Below are positions 1 to 7,138 of a stretch of 64,000 bases of DNA, piece by piece. Location: positions 1-64,000 of the forward strand of contig JAEEVW010000014.1 of the NCBI GenBank assembly GCA_016291085.1, read 5' to 3'. Source of the DNA: Prevotella sp. Lineage in GTDB: Bacteria > Bacteroidota > Bacteroidia > Bacteroidales > Bacteroidaceae. Under the pieces are notes generated by a model. The model did not search any database, was not told the origin of the DNA, and worked only from the letters and a program-made list of their open reading frames with translations. Position numbers and translations under genes: made by a program. How positions within the stretch are numbered: the stretch's first letter is position 1; each line of letters begins with the position of its first letter.

Positions 1-1
1 G

Positions 2-196
2 AAAGGACGTCCTTCGGATGATCAGGTAATGATGCTGATTAAGGAAAAGACAGGTGCCACGAATATCAGCGCTTTTCAACAATTACCTGCAGATACAAAG
101 AAGTCGGTATTAATTGAATTGAAGGCTAGGAGAGCCTCGCTACGTCAATTAGAAAGATTGACGGGAATAGGAAAAAGTATGATTTATCGCATGTGA
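2..196 (+). CDS. C-terminal end of a Y1 (REP-associated/IS200-like) transposase, cut by the window edge
   Basis: The reading frame is open from the first bases to a TGA at 194-196. It encodes about 64 residues ending in RQLERLTGIGKSMIYRM. A basic segment followed by this short helix-turn-helix-like end (SLRQLERLTGIGKS) is how REP-associated tyrosine transposases of Bacteroidetes usually finish; the N-terminal catalytic HUH and tyrosine motifs would lie outside the window. Nested inverted repeats follow the stop codon, which suits a transposase that acts on palindromic DNA. The family call rests on remembered C-terminal similarity only; another small DNA-binding protein is possible. Confidence 0.5.
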   Translation, partial: KGRPSDDQVMMLIKEKTGATNISAFQQLPADTKKSVLIELKARRASLRQLERLTGIGKSMIYRM

Positions 197-273
197 TGAA
201 ACAGGAACCCGTCCCGGTGTTCCCTTGCATATGCCCGTATATTGGTCGAGTGCTTCTGATATTCTATTCATAA

Positions 274-369
274 ACTTAGTGTTGTAAGGGACTACTAAGT
301 TACTGAAAATCAGGCACTTGGCCAAATTTTATTAGTTACATATTGTTAATGTAACTCATTGATTTTCAG
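274..369. repeat. Cluster of nested inverted repeats downstream of the transposase tail
   Basis: Three inverted pairs can be read directly: ACTTAGT (274-280) with ACTAAGT (294-300); CTGAAAATCA (303-312) with TGATTTTCAG (360-369); and, inside the last, GTTACAT (335-341) with ATGTAAC (349-355). The last two form a nested long stem. This may be a REP/BIME-like target of the adjacent transposase, or a terminator region. No gene is visible between 197 and 600. Confidence 0.45.
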
Positions 370-439
370 ATGATTAAATGTATAATTAACTAAGTATTGC
401 TTATGAGTCACCTTATATATAACGTAAAACTCTGGTCTA

Positions 440-488
440 CGTGGTAACCTTTTCGATTATTATAGTGGTATCCTTTTCAGTTATTATC
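440..488. repeat. Two degenerate 25-bp tandem repeats
   Basis: GTGGTAACCTTTTCGATTAT at about 441 is followed directly by GTGGTATCCTTTTCAGTTAT at about 466, so two near-identical units lie head to tail in the gene-free stretch. Function unknown. Confidence 0.5.
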
Positions 489-533
489 TACAATTCAACT
501 CTGAGAGAATGTGATACAAAGTTTATAATAGAT

Positions 534-568
534 ATGGCTCGACACCTAATAGGAAGGTATCGAGCCAT
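534..568 (-). terminator. Stem-loop after the leftward toxin-antitoxin operon
   Basis: ATGGCTCGA (534-542) pairs with TCGAGCCAT (560-568), with an inner ACCT/AGGT pair. It lies 32 bp beyond the stop codon of the antitoxin gene, so it probably ends that transcript, although a clean U-run is not obvious. Confidence 0.55.
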
Positions 569-600
569 AATTGTATTCTGGAGTATGGGCCTGTAGCTTT

Positions 601-1596
601 TTATAAGAGGATCAAACTGAAAGCTTCCGAGTACGGAATAAAACCATTCTGAGATTTATGGTTAATCCACGCAGGTTCCTTGTGACTTTCTATAACAATC
701 TGTTCTGTTGATATTTCTTTTGTAACAGCAAATACAGACTCTAAAGTAGAAATCTCGTCTGCGGTGAATGCTTTTGGATCATAATCATCGCAAGCCAAGC
801 ATGTGCTTTCTGAATTGTGGCTTATCACAATGTTCTTCTCTATACCATCTATGTTGTCGTAGATGGTATCATAGTGGTATGGAACTGGTCCATATGTAAT
901 TGCCTTATAGCGTAGCCCACTGATGGAACGCCCATGTTTGCGGTAGTGTGCAAAGTCAGCATAAAACATTTCTTTGTTCAACTTCGTGGGGAATACGCTT
1001 CCTTCTTTGCGAATAAAGAACTTGACCATGTTGGCCACTTTATTGGTATTCAGTGAACCGAAACCATTATATACAGAACATTGTGTGTCGGAGTAGAACA
1101 AGGTCGTGAGCTTGTCAGATACACTCTCTTCTGGAGCGGAGAGAATGGAATTCCTTATTTTCGTGTATTCAGTTTCGGAGAACTGCTCACGGGAAGAGTC
1201 TAAAAGACTGAGAATGAAATTCTTGTTTCTTGCTGCAAGTATCATTTTTCCATTCGACTCCGAGGGAACCTGGCCATTCTCGTAGTTTGCATATTGGTTG
1301 ATGCCGAAGCCCAGGATCTTGCTGATAGCTGCAAGGCTTAAGCCGTATTTCTCCCTTGTTGCTTTGATCTCTTCCGGGAATGGTATTCCATGACGCACAC
1401 GATACTGTCCATATAGTTCATTGAACAACAGTTCGTCCTGTTCTGTTGTTGTGAACTTTTCGCCAGTATCCTCACACACATAGTAGCGTGCATGAACAGT
1501 ATAGTTCTCCTTTCTGAACTCCTGTACTTCTGTCGTAAAGACCTCCTTTACACGTCCACCAGTAAATGGACTCTTCATGTCTACATACTGTTCCAT
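601..1596 (-). CDS. Antitoxin of a type II system: HTH plus SocA/Panacea (DUF4065)-like domain
   Basis: This is a 331-residue protein. Residues 1-60 resemble an MqsA/YgiT-type N-terminal region without an obvious CxxC knuckle. An XRE-like helix-turn-helix follows (about 75-110, with EIKATREKYGLSLAAISKIL and GFGINQYANYENGQ). The C-terminal half (KVANMVKFFIRKEG, LNKEMFYADFAHYRKHGRSI, RYKAITYGPVPYHYDTIYD) is the SocA-like antitoxin fold called Panacea or DUF4065. It is the second gene after an MqsR-like toxin, sharing one base (TAATG), so the two are probably translationally coupled. It should neutralise the toxin and, through its HTH, repress the shared promoter. Confidence 0.75.
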   Translation of the reverse strand: MEQYVDMKSPFTGGRVKEVFTTEVQEFRKENYTVHARYYVCEDTGEKFTTTEQDELLFNELYGQYRVRHGIPFPEEIKATREKYGLSLAAISKILGFGINQYANYENGQVPSESNGKMILAARNKNFILSLLDSSREQFSETEYTKIRNSILSAPEESVSDKLTTLFYSDTQCSVYNGFGSLNTNKVANMVKFFIRKEGSVFPTKLNKEMFYADFAHYRKHGRSISGLRYKAITYGPVPYHYDTIYDNIDGIEKNIVISHNSESTCLACDDYDPKAFTADEISTLESVFAVTKEISTEQIVIESHKEPAWINHKSQNGFIPYSEAFSLILL

Positions 1597-1961
1597 TATT
1601 TACCTCCTTCTTTATTTTTGAACGCATAGTTTATTGCATGTTCTGACTCGTGGAACGAGATACAGATAGTTTTGCTGTTGGGCTGACCAAGGGTTATCTT
1701 GATGTATATTTCCTTGTCGAAAGCATCCTTTCCGAACACCCACATGTCACCCCATGAGACAATGTCTGTTATTGTTTCAACGTAGTCATCTGTTTCAATA
1801 CTCCTGATGACGGTTTCACGTGCGTTAGGAGTAATGCCCATAGCTTTCAATGCGGCATCATTTTTCTCTCTGTCGATGTAAATGATACCCCAGATGTCCA
1901 ATTTGGGTAGGAACTGTTTCAGAAAACGTTCTACTTCTTCTTTCTTCCTTATTTCTTTCAT
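1596..1961 (-). CDS. MqsR-like toxin (type II toxin-antitoxin)
   Basis: The protein has 121 residues. The core, VSWGDMWVFGKDAFDKEIYIKITL followed by KTICISFHESEH, matches the MqsR-type RelE-fold layout in which a D-W-V-F strand is followed by K-I-Y-I-K and a final I-S-F-H strand. MqsR members are ribosome-independent mRNA interferases. The toxin gene comes first and the antitoxin second, as in mqsRA. The start ATG (1959-1961) lies only 2 bp from a -7 box on the same strand, so the message may be nearly leaderless. Activity has not been shown; the call is from motif order and context. Confidence 0.7.
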   Translation of the reverse strand: MKEIRKKEEVERFLKQFLPKLDIWGIIYIDREKNDAALKAMGITPNARETVIRSIETDDYVETITDIVSWGDMWVFGKDAFDKEIYIKITLGQPNSKTICISFHESEHAINYAFKNKEGGK

Positions 1962-1963
1962 GC

Positions 1964-2017
1964 TGCAAAATTACGAAAAAGTTATGAAATATGCAAGCTT
2001 TATCACGAAAAAGTTAT
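1964..2017 (-). promoter_or_regulatory. Promoter and two operator-like direct repeats of the toxin-antitoxin operon
   Basis: On the minus strand TAATTTTGC (1964-1972) fits the Bacteroidetes -7 box. Just upstream, ATAACTTTTTCGT occurs twice, at 1973-1985 and 2005-2017, exactly 32 bp apart. Identical repeats flanking the expected -33 region suggest an autorepression site for the HTH antitoxin. Confidence 0.55.
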
Positions 2018-2056
2018 ATTTTGATGGAGTTCTTGAATGTTGTCGTTCGAAATAGA

Positions 2057-2275
2057 CTATAATTTCTTATTCTCTGAGAACGAATAATAGCTTCCATCCC
2101 CAAGGATGATGTGGTCACGCATCTTCATTCGCACTGCCTCTGCAGCTTGCGTAAGTTTGGCTGCAATGATGCTGTCGAACTTCGTGGGGGAAGGGTTCCC
2201 GCTGACATGGTTATGCACCGTGACGATGTAGGTCGCATTGTAGAGCACCCCGAAACGCATGATGTTCCTTCGGCC
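2057..2275 (-). pseudogene. RadC-like JAB-domain protein, C-terminal remnant
   Basis: The 67-residue stretch has HNHVSGNPSP, then D, then RDHIILGDGSYYSF, which is the metal-binding HxHPSG...S..D motif and the C-terminal end of RadC/MPN-JAB proteins. The usual proline of HNHPSG is valine. The glutamate-containing N-terminal part is missing: reading upstream, an in-frame TAA is met at 2276-2278. RadC-like genes of this length class are common on Bacteroidetes mobile elements. It is probably a decayed fragment; internal initiation at ATG 2258-2260 is possible but would give no complete domain. Confidence 0.7.
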
Positions 2276-2440
2276 TTATCGGCCTCATTATTACAGCAAG
2301 GCTCTGTCTGCATCGGTAGGCAGGGCTTTTTGGGTTGTGTGAGGGAATGAAAACGAGGGAATATTATGCTTCTAATTGTAAAAATTGCAAATAATGAGCA
2401 AATTCCTGAAATAAAATTATTCTATATCGGATTTTATTTG

Positions 2441-2524
2441 TATCTTTGCCAAAAATTTGGCGAAGTCAGGCCGCGCCTCAGCAATTGAAATTCATTTCAT
2501 TGCGTTCGGTTTGCACTGACTTTG
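2441..2524 (+). promoter_or_regulatory. -7 box followed by a palindromic repeat that brings its own promoter-like sequence
   Basis: TATCTTTG at 2441-2448 is a Bacteroidetes -7 box for the downstream ATPase gene. The leader then contains an imperfect palindrome (2468-2524) reading AGGCCGCGCCTCAGCAA ... TTGCGTTCGGTTTGCACTG, ending in GACTTTG. A related sequence lies in the opposite orientation inside the gene at 14250. The GCACTGACTTTG end resembles a -7 region, so the element may supply a second start point about 25 bp before ATG 2550. Confidence 0.5.
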
Positions 2525-2549
2525 ACCGCGGAATTAGAAAGGTACTATT

Positions 2550-3845
2550 ATGATACAGGAACTCAAAATCAAGAACTTCCTTTCGTTCAAAGATGAGGTA
2601 AGATTCAACTTTGAAGCAAGTAGTGATAAGTTTGCAGAGGAGTCTCAGGTTGTTCAAATCAATGAGAACACCAGGCTTCTTCGGTTTGCAATTGTATATG
2701 GTTATAATGCTTCCGGAAAATCAAACCTTTTGATGGTTCTTGATTTCCTGGCTTATTTCTGGTCAGCCAAAAGGAAGGATTTGGATGCAGAGACAGGTGT
2801 CGTTCCTTTTAAACTTGACCGTGCATCAACTGATGAACCATCAAGTTTCGAGCTGGTGTTTTATGTTGGCAATACCAAGTATTGGTATCAGCTGGAGCTT
2901 GACCAGCATCAGGTCTATCTGGAGAAACTGTCTTACTATAAGACCACACAGCCTATTATGCTGTTTGAAAGGACGCTGAAGGATGGGCAGTCAGATATCC
3001 AGTTTAATCCCAAGGCGGAGAAGATAAGCCCTGCCGCCAAGGATATGATCAGCGTGAATTGTCTGAAGAATATGTCTTTCTTCGTGGCAAGAAACCAGGT
3101 GAATGTGAGTCTTCCTCTGATAGATGCTGCAAAGGATTGGATGCGAAATCAACTGATGCCTATTATTTCACCTACTATGGGGCTGACTTCATATGCACAG
3201 AGGTTGACGGCTGAGAATAAGAATCTGATCAGCTATCTTGTGAAATTCCTGCATGAGGCAGACTTTAATATTACTGATATCTCTTCGAATGTGATTGTTA
3301 AGCAGCTCACAGATGAGGCTATCAAGTTTCTGACGGAAGATAATGGAGGTGAGGATGAGGCCTCGGCAAAGGAGCTGGAACGCATCAAGAAGGAACGGAC
3401 TATTAGGCAGATTCAGACTATTTTTGAACATACTGTAAAGAACACGAACGGCACAGAGACTTATCAGATGGACAAAAAGGATGAGTCCACGGGAACGATG
3501 CGAACTTTTGGAGTTGAGGCAGCATTGTTTGAGGCTTTGAGGAATGCGGCTGTTCTGCCGGTTGATGAATTTGAGACATCGCTTCATCCCACTCTGCAGG
3601 AAAAGGTATTGTATGAGTATCTGAAAACTCAGTCGCGGTCTCAGCTGATTATAACGACTCACAATGACGGCTTGCTGGACCTTGTAGATGATCTGATAAG
3701 GAAGGACTCTGTCTGGTTCACTGAGAAAAAGCCTTCTGGCGTGACTGAGCTTTACAAGCTGACTGACTTCAGGGGTGTTAATCGTTTGTCCTCTATTAGA
3801 GAGGCTTATAAGAACAAGCGTTTTGGTGCAACAATGAAGAAGTGA
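2550..3845 (+). CDS. RloA/AbiLi-like AAA ATPase
   Basis: The protein has 431 residues. Residues 1-15 (MIQELKIKNFLSFKDEV) are the usual start of SMC/OLD-like ATPases. Walker A is GYNASGKSNLL (about residue 51-61). Near the C-terminus LPVDEFETSLHPTLQ holds the Walker B Asp-Glu, followed by LIITTHNDGLLD, the H-loop. A long helical insert separates them. The stop overlaps the start of a RloB-like gene, so this is the ATPase half of a two-gene RloAB/AbiL-type system, known or suspected to act in phage defence (abortive infection). Whether this copy is active cannot be told from sequence. Confidence 0.8.
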   Translation: MIQELKIKNFLSFKDEVRFNFEASSDKFAEESQVVQINENTRLLRFAIVYGYNASGKSNLLMVLDFLAYFWSAKRKDLDAETGVVPFKLDRASTDEPSSFELVFYVGNTKYWYQLELDQHQVYLEKLSYYKTTQPIMLFERTLKDGQSDIQFNPKAEKISPAAKDMISVNCLKNMSFFVARNQVNVSLPLIDAAKDWMRNQLMPIISPTMGLTSYAQRLTAENKNLISYLVKFLHEADFNITDISSNVIVKQLTDEAIKFLTEDNGGEDEASAKELERIKKERTIRQIQTIFEHTVKNTNGTETYQMDKKDESTGTMRTFGVEAALFEALRNAAVLPVDEFETSLHPTLQEKVLYEYLKTQSRSQLIITTHNDGLLDLVDDLIRKDSVWFTEKKPSGVTELYKLTDFRGVNRLSSIREAYKNKRFGATMKK

Positions 3846-4618
3846 TGGGAATGAGGGAATTAGCAGAGGACATAAAGCGGCAGCAGTACTTTGAAGCTGT
3901 TCCAACTCCCGAGCCAGAGCAAGATGAAGGCACAAGGGAGTTGGGAGTGCTGTATCCTTTCCTAATCAGCGGAGGCTCGAATACGGAGCGTTACTATTTC
4001 ACCCACATCAATGACACGACAGAGTACAGGTTCAATATCAGACCGCGATACTTTGGTGACGAATCGAGCTATACAGAGGCATTTCCGAAAAGAATTCAGG
4101 AGATATTGAGCGCGAATAACGAGGCCAAGATATTCTGTGTGTTCGACTGGGATACAGTTTACGGTAACGAGACGAGACTGAAGAATCATGCGGACTTTGT
4201 TGCTCAGTTTGCGAAGGAGATTGCAGACGGGACTGTTACAATTTGCCCCAGCATGCCCAGCATTGAGTATTGGTTCCTGCTGCATTTCGAGGATTATACA
4301 AAGCTTCTGAGGGATTATCCTGCAGTTTCCAACAAGTTGGCTCCATGGATGAGACCTTGTTTCTCTAAAACCGGTGTGGCATTGAAGAAACTGCTGAAGA
4401 CGGAGAAGTATCTCAAGGAGCCTACGTGGGTAGAGAATCTTTGTGCAGAAGGAAAGCTGGTTTTGGCCATCGAGCGGGCAGAGAAGAATATTGCGGCTGC
4501 GGTTGAGGCAGGGAAATTGGAGGAACAGTCTTACTCGTTTGTGTATAAGGTGTTTAAGAAAGATGGGGCTAAGGTAGCGATGGAAAGGTCAGAGGGAAGA
4601 ACTGAAAAGGAGGCGTGA
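3845..4618 (+). CDS. RloB/AbiLii-like protein (Toprim-like nuclease family)
   Basis: The protein has about 257 residues. I chose ATG 3845, which overlaps the upstream TGA; an in-frame GTG precedes it by 3 bp. The N-terminal strand and loop read LISGGSNTERYYF, then VFDWDTVY and PSIEYWFLLHFEDY, the order seen in RloB proteins. In most relatives I recall, the first motif is (V/C)EGxxTExxYF; here the leading acidic residue is replaced by glycine, while the second Glu and the DxD are kept. It probably works with the ATPase upstream. The end (YKVFKKDG...) looks complete. Confidence 0.75.
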   Translation: MGMRELAEDIKRQQYFEAVPTPEPEQDEGTRELGVLYPFLISGGSNTERYYFTHINDTTEYRFNIRPRYFGDESSYTEAFPKRIQEILSANNEAKIFCVFDWDTVYGNETRLKNHADFVAQFAKEIADGTVTICPSMPSIEYWFLLHFEDYTKLLRDYPAVSNKLAPWMRPCFSKTGVALKKLLKTEKYLKEPTWVENLCAEGKLVLAIERAEKNIAAAVEAGKLEEQSYSFVYKVFKKDGAKVAMERSEGRTEKEA

Positions 4619-4823
4619 TGGTACGGACTTGAACAATTTAATGAATACTTGTAAACAGAGTGGATTGTTCATTGTCCCGGTTGGAGAACTTGAATCGTTC
4701 TACAAACCTGCAGCAAATAAGCATGCCACGGCATGGGTGGATATTGTGATGGGGCAGGATTTGGCTAACGATCCGGAACTGGATGAGGCCAGGAAGTTTG
4801 TGGAAGAGATAGTTGGGTACTAA
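4578..4823 (+). pseudogene. C-terminal remnant of an OLD/Toprim-type or similar defence ATPase
   Basis: From just after a TAG at 4575-4577 the frame reads WKGQREELKRRRDGTDLNNL, then LFIVPVGELESFY and AWVDIVMGQDLANDPELDEA. The VPVGELESF and DLANDPEL segments are typical of the last 80-100 residues of large AAA/Toprim proteins. The first 45 bp overlap the end of the RloB gene in another frame, so the fragment has been joined to it by deletion or recombination. A TTG at 4629 could start a 64-residue peptide but that would be only a tail. Confidence 0.55.
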
Positions 4824-4973
4824 TGTGGAGACGGGGCGGGAGAGAAAGATAAACTATCCTGCCGGATGTAAGCATTAATGCCTTGCAAGGAGGAGGAAAA
4901 CCAATCTGGGTTGGATCGTTCGCATCGGCATGCTAAAATGTTAATTTGTTAAATGAGGGAATATATGCTTCGC

Positions 4974-5006
4974 AAGTGAAGAGTGAAAAGTGAAGAGTGA
5001 AAAATT
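4974..5006 (+). repeat. GTGAARA heptad repeat tract, copy 1
   Basis: The tract reads AAGTGAAGAGTGAAAAGTGA and continues AGAGTGAAAAATT, made of 7-bp units of the form GTGAARA. The same tract recurs at 6952-7056 (interrupted), 23217, 23904, 26872 and 41578. The 4824-5283 interval holds no gene; it holds this tract, a split promoter, a 68-bp element and iterons. Confidence 0.8.
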
Positions 5007-5020
5007 TATTTTCAGTCGGG

Positions 5021-5130
5021 ATGTAACATTTGACTACGTCGAATTCCGTCACGACTCGACAATGATTAAGCAAGCTTATCATTGTGCTCGCTGTTCCGTC
5101 ATTTTGGAGAATTCCATACTATAAGGGTAG
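5021..5130 (+). promoter_or_regulatory. Island-type promoter of the Fic gene, split by a 68-bp insertion
   Basis: ATGTAACATTT (5021-5031) and CATACTATAAGGGTAG (5115-5130) are the two halves of the motif found intact at 7073, 12635 and 14170. Here they are separated by a 68-bp element and a repeated CATTT. Removing the element and one CATTT leaves a spacer of exactly 10 bp (5105-5114), the same as in two intact copies. A separate TACTTTTG at about 5212 may now drive transcription. Confidence 0.65.
5032..5099 (+). mobile_element. 68-bp non-autonomous palindromic element, copy 1, with CATTT target duplications
   Basis: The element begins GACTACGTC and ends CTGTTCCGT. It is flanked by CATTT at 5027-5031 and 5100-5104. 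Its centre folds as CAATGATTAAGC / GCTTATCATTG with one bulged T. A second copy of the same length is at 9406-9473 with different 5-bp flanking repeats, and a diverged copy at 6966-7037. The two paired positions that differ between copies 1 and 2 change together (A-T and T-A to C-G and C-G), so the stem is kept. Confidence 0.75.
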
Positions 5131-5222
5131 AGAGAAGACAAAATCGCGGGCAGAAGGGGCTCTGGGAGCGGTTTTTCGGAGAAAAATGCCGTTATGTGAA
5201 ATAAAAGTTGTACTTTTGTAGC

Positions 5223-5284
5223 GAAATATACTAATAATCGAATGACAAAATAAACTAATAGTAAAAATACGAAATAAACTAATA
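5223..5284 (+). promoter_or_regulatory. Three iterons at 24-bp spacing in front of the Fic gene
   Basis: GAAATATACTAATA (5223), AAAATAAACTAATA (5247) and GAAATAAACTAATA (5271) repeat at exactly 24 bp, and the last overlaps the start codon. This is a likely operator; the winged-helix N-terminal region of the Fic protein itself is a candidate repressor. Confidence 0.6.
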
Positions 5285-6798
5285 TGGCAACAGTGCAGGA
5301 GAAATTGACGGAGTCGCTGGAGGCGTTGAAGGCGTATCAGGATGCGCATAGCGATAATCTGGTAATCCAAGGCGCGGAGACGCTAGGACGGACGCATACG
5401 GAACGGCTGGTAAACAGCGGATACCTCCAGATGGTGGTGAAGGGATGGTATATTCCCTCACAACCGGGCAGCGAGGGTGACTCGACGGTATGGTACGTGT
5501 CGTACTGGTCGTTTGTAGTGGCGTACCTGAATAAGAAGTTCGGGGGACGGTGGTGCCTGTCTCCTGAACTGTCGCTTTATTTTTATAGCGGCAAGACGGT
5601 GGTGCCCAGGCAGCTGATTGTGAGGAGCGAGTCGGGGACGAACAATATCCTGAACTTGCCCTTCGGAACGTCGATCCTGGACATCAAGGCTTCGGTGCCA
5701 CAGACGGTTTACAGGGAGACGCGCTATGGGGTGAGGCTGTATCCGCTGGAGCTGGCGTTATTGATGGTTGGACCAGACTATTACCGCAGGGATGCACTGG
5801 AGGCAAGGACTTGTCTGGCAACGTTGCGGGAGGTGGCTCCACTGATGGCTGTAGCCATTGACGGAGGTCACAGTACACGTGCGGGTCGTGTGGCGGGAGC
5901 GTTGCGCTCCATAGGGAGAGAGGAGATGGCTGACGAGCTGCTGCGAACGATGCGGCAGGTGGGCTATCAGGTGAAGGAGGAGAATCCGTTTGAGGAGAAT
6001 GTGCGGATGGAGAGGTTCGGGATGTCGCCCTATGCATCCAGAATCCGGCTGATGTGGATGAAGATGCGCGAGGTGGTGCTGCGGGAACTGCACATGGAAC
6101 CTGTGCATCGAGAGGCTGCTGAGGTGCTGGCGATGATGGACGAGACGTATGTGAAGGACAGCTACAACTCGTTGTCGATAGAGGGATATAAGATTACCGA
6201 GGGCCTGCTGGAGCGGGTGCGACGTGGCGACTGGGATCCGGAGAAGGACGAGGAGGACAAGGAGCGCCGGAATGCGCTGGCGGCACGTGGATATTATCAG
6301 GCGTACCAGTTGCTGAAGGAGTCGGTGGCATCGGCACTGGCCGGAGAGGATGCTGGTGAGATGTATGCGAAAGGGCATCAGGCCTGGCATCTGCAGCTGT
6401 TTGAGCCGTGTGTGAGGACCGGCATTATCAAGGCATCGGATCTGTTGGGCTACCGCAGGCATCAGGTGTATATCAGGAATTCGATGCACGTGCCGCTGAA
6501 CCCCGAGGCGGTGCTGGATGCGATGGAGACGCTGGGGGCCTTGATGAAGGAAGAGGAGAGTGCGCTGGTGAGGGCCGTGCTGGGTCATTTCTTCTATGTG
6601 TATATCCACCCGTATATGGACGGCAACGGGCGCACGGCCAGGTTTGTGATGAACAGCCAGCTGGTGACGGGCGGCTACCCGTGGGTTGTGGTGCCTGTGG
6701 AAAGGCGGCAGGAGTATATGGCTGCACTGGAGAAGGCGAGCGTGGAGGAAGAGATTGGAGACTTCGCCAGGTTTGTGGGGAGGTTGATGGCGCATTAA
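5284..6798 (+). CDS. Fic-domain protein with N-terminal AbiEi-like winged helix
   Basis: The protein has 504 residues. The catalytic motif HPYMDGNGRTAR lies near residue 442, matching HxFx(D/E)GNGRxxR with Tyr at the Phe position. An auto-inhibitory motif of the S/TxxxE(G/N) type, SLSIEG, sits near 295 on the N-terminal side, as in class II Fic proteins. Fic proteins of this type usually transfer AMP to a target hydroxyl. The first about 200 residues (RTHTERLVNSGYLQMVVKGW) resemble the AbiEi antitoxin/regulator winged helix. Iterons overlap the start. The gene begins an island with a shared promoter motif and is oriented away from the RNA ligase operon. Confidence 0.85.
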   Translation: MATVQEKLTESLEALKAYQDAHSDNLVIQGAETLGRTHTERLVNSGYLQMVVKGWYIPSQPGSEGDSTVWYVSYWSFVVAYLNKKFGGRWCLSPELSLYFYSGKTVVPRQLIVRSESGTNNILNLPFGTSILDIKASVPQTVYRETRYGVRLYPLELALLMVGPDYYRRDALEARTCLATLREVAPLMAVAIDGGHSTRAGRVAGALRSIGREEMADELLRTMRQVGYQVKEENPFEENVRMERFGMSPYASRIRLMWMKMREVVLRELHMEPVHREAAEVLAMMDETYVKDSYNSLSIEGYKITEGLLERVRRGDWDPEKDEEDKERRNALAARGYYQAYQLLKESVASALAGEDAGEMYAKGHQAWHLQLFEPCVRTGIIKASDLLGYRRHQVYIRNSMHVPLNPEAVLDAMETLGALMKEEESALVRAVLGHFFYVYIHPYMDGNGRTARFVMNSQLVTGGYPWVVVPVERRQEYMAALEKASVEEEIGDFARFVGRLMAH

Positions 6799-6965
6799 AT
6801 CGATAAAAAGGAACCGAGTTGAGATAGGGGCTGGTGCTTGCGGCATCGGCTCTTTTTTTGTTTGTTGGAGTCGGTTACAAAATGTAACTTACTGGAGGTG
6901 GTGAGGGAATAAAATTGAGGAGAAGGAAGGGTGAGGGAATATATGCTTCGCAAGTGAAGAGTGAA

Positions 6966-7037
6966 CCGACGCACGAAGCAAGAGCAGAGCCAAGCTTGCC
7001 TTGAGCTATACCTTGCAAGAAGGAGGAAGACGAAGTC
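6966..7037 (-). mobile_element. Diverged copy of the short palindromic element, inserted in a GTGAARA tract
   Basis: Read on the minus strand it starts GACTTCGTCTTCCTCC, as copies 1 and 2 start GACT(A/G)CGTC, and shares the core GCTCAAGGCAAGCTTGGC. It interrupts the tract GAAGAGTGA...AAAGTGAAGAGTG that is continuous at 4974-5006. A repeated AGTGA flanks a slightly larger interval (6965-7040), so exact ends are uncertain. The rest of 6799-7138 contains no gene. Confidence 0.55.
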
Positions 7038-7072
7038 AAAAGTGAAGAGTGAAAAATTTTTTTGCAGTTGGG

Positions 7073-7109
7073 ATGTAACATTTCGGGAATTTGCATACTA
7101 TAAGGGTAG
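7073..7109 (+). promoter_or_regulatory. Island promoter motif, intact copy before the 7139 gene
   Basis: ATGTAACATTT (7073-7083), 10 bp, then CATACTATAAGGGTAG (7094-7109), 29 bp before the start codon. Read as an ECF-sigma-like promoter this is TGTAAC-N16-TACTAT. About 70 bp of sequence upstream (GAGGGAATATATGCTTCGCA and the GTGAARA tract) also matches the region in front of the Fic gene. Confidence 0.65.
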
Positions 7110-7138
7110 AAAGGTTTAATTTAAACAAGGATTATAGT

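Noticed and set aside
5758..6846. Long minus-strand frame opposite the Fic gene
   Set aside because: Arg/His/Pro-rich antisense of a high-GC gene; Fic motifs prove the plus strand.
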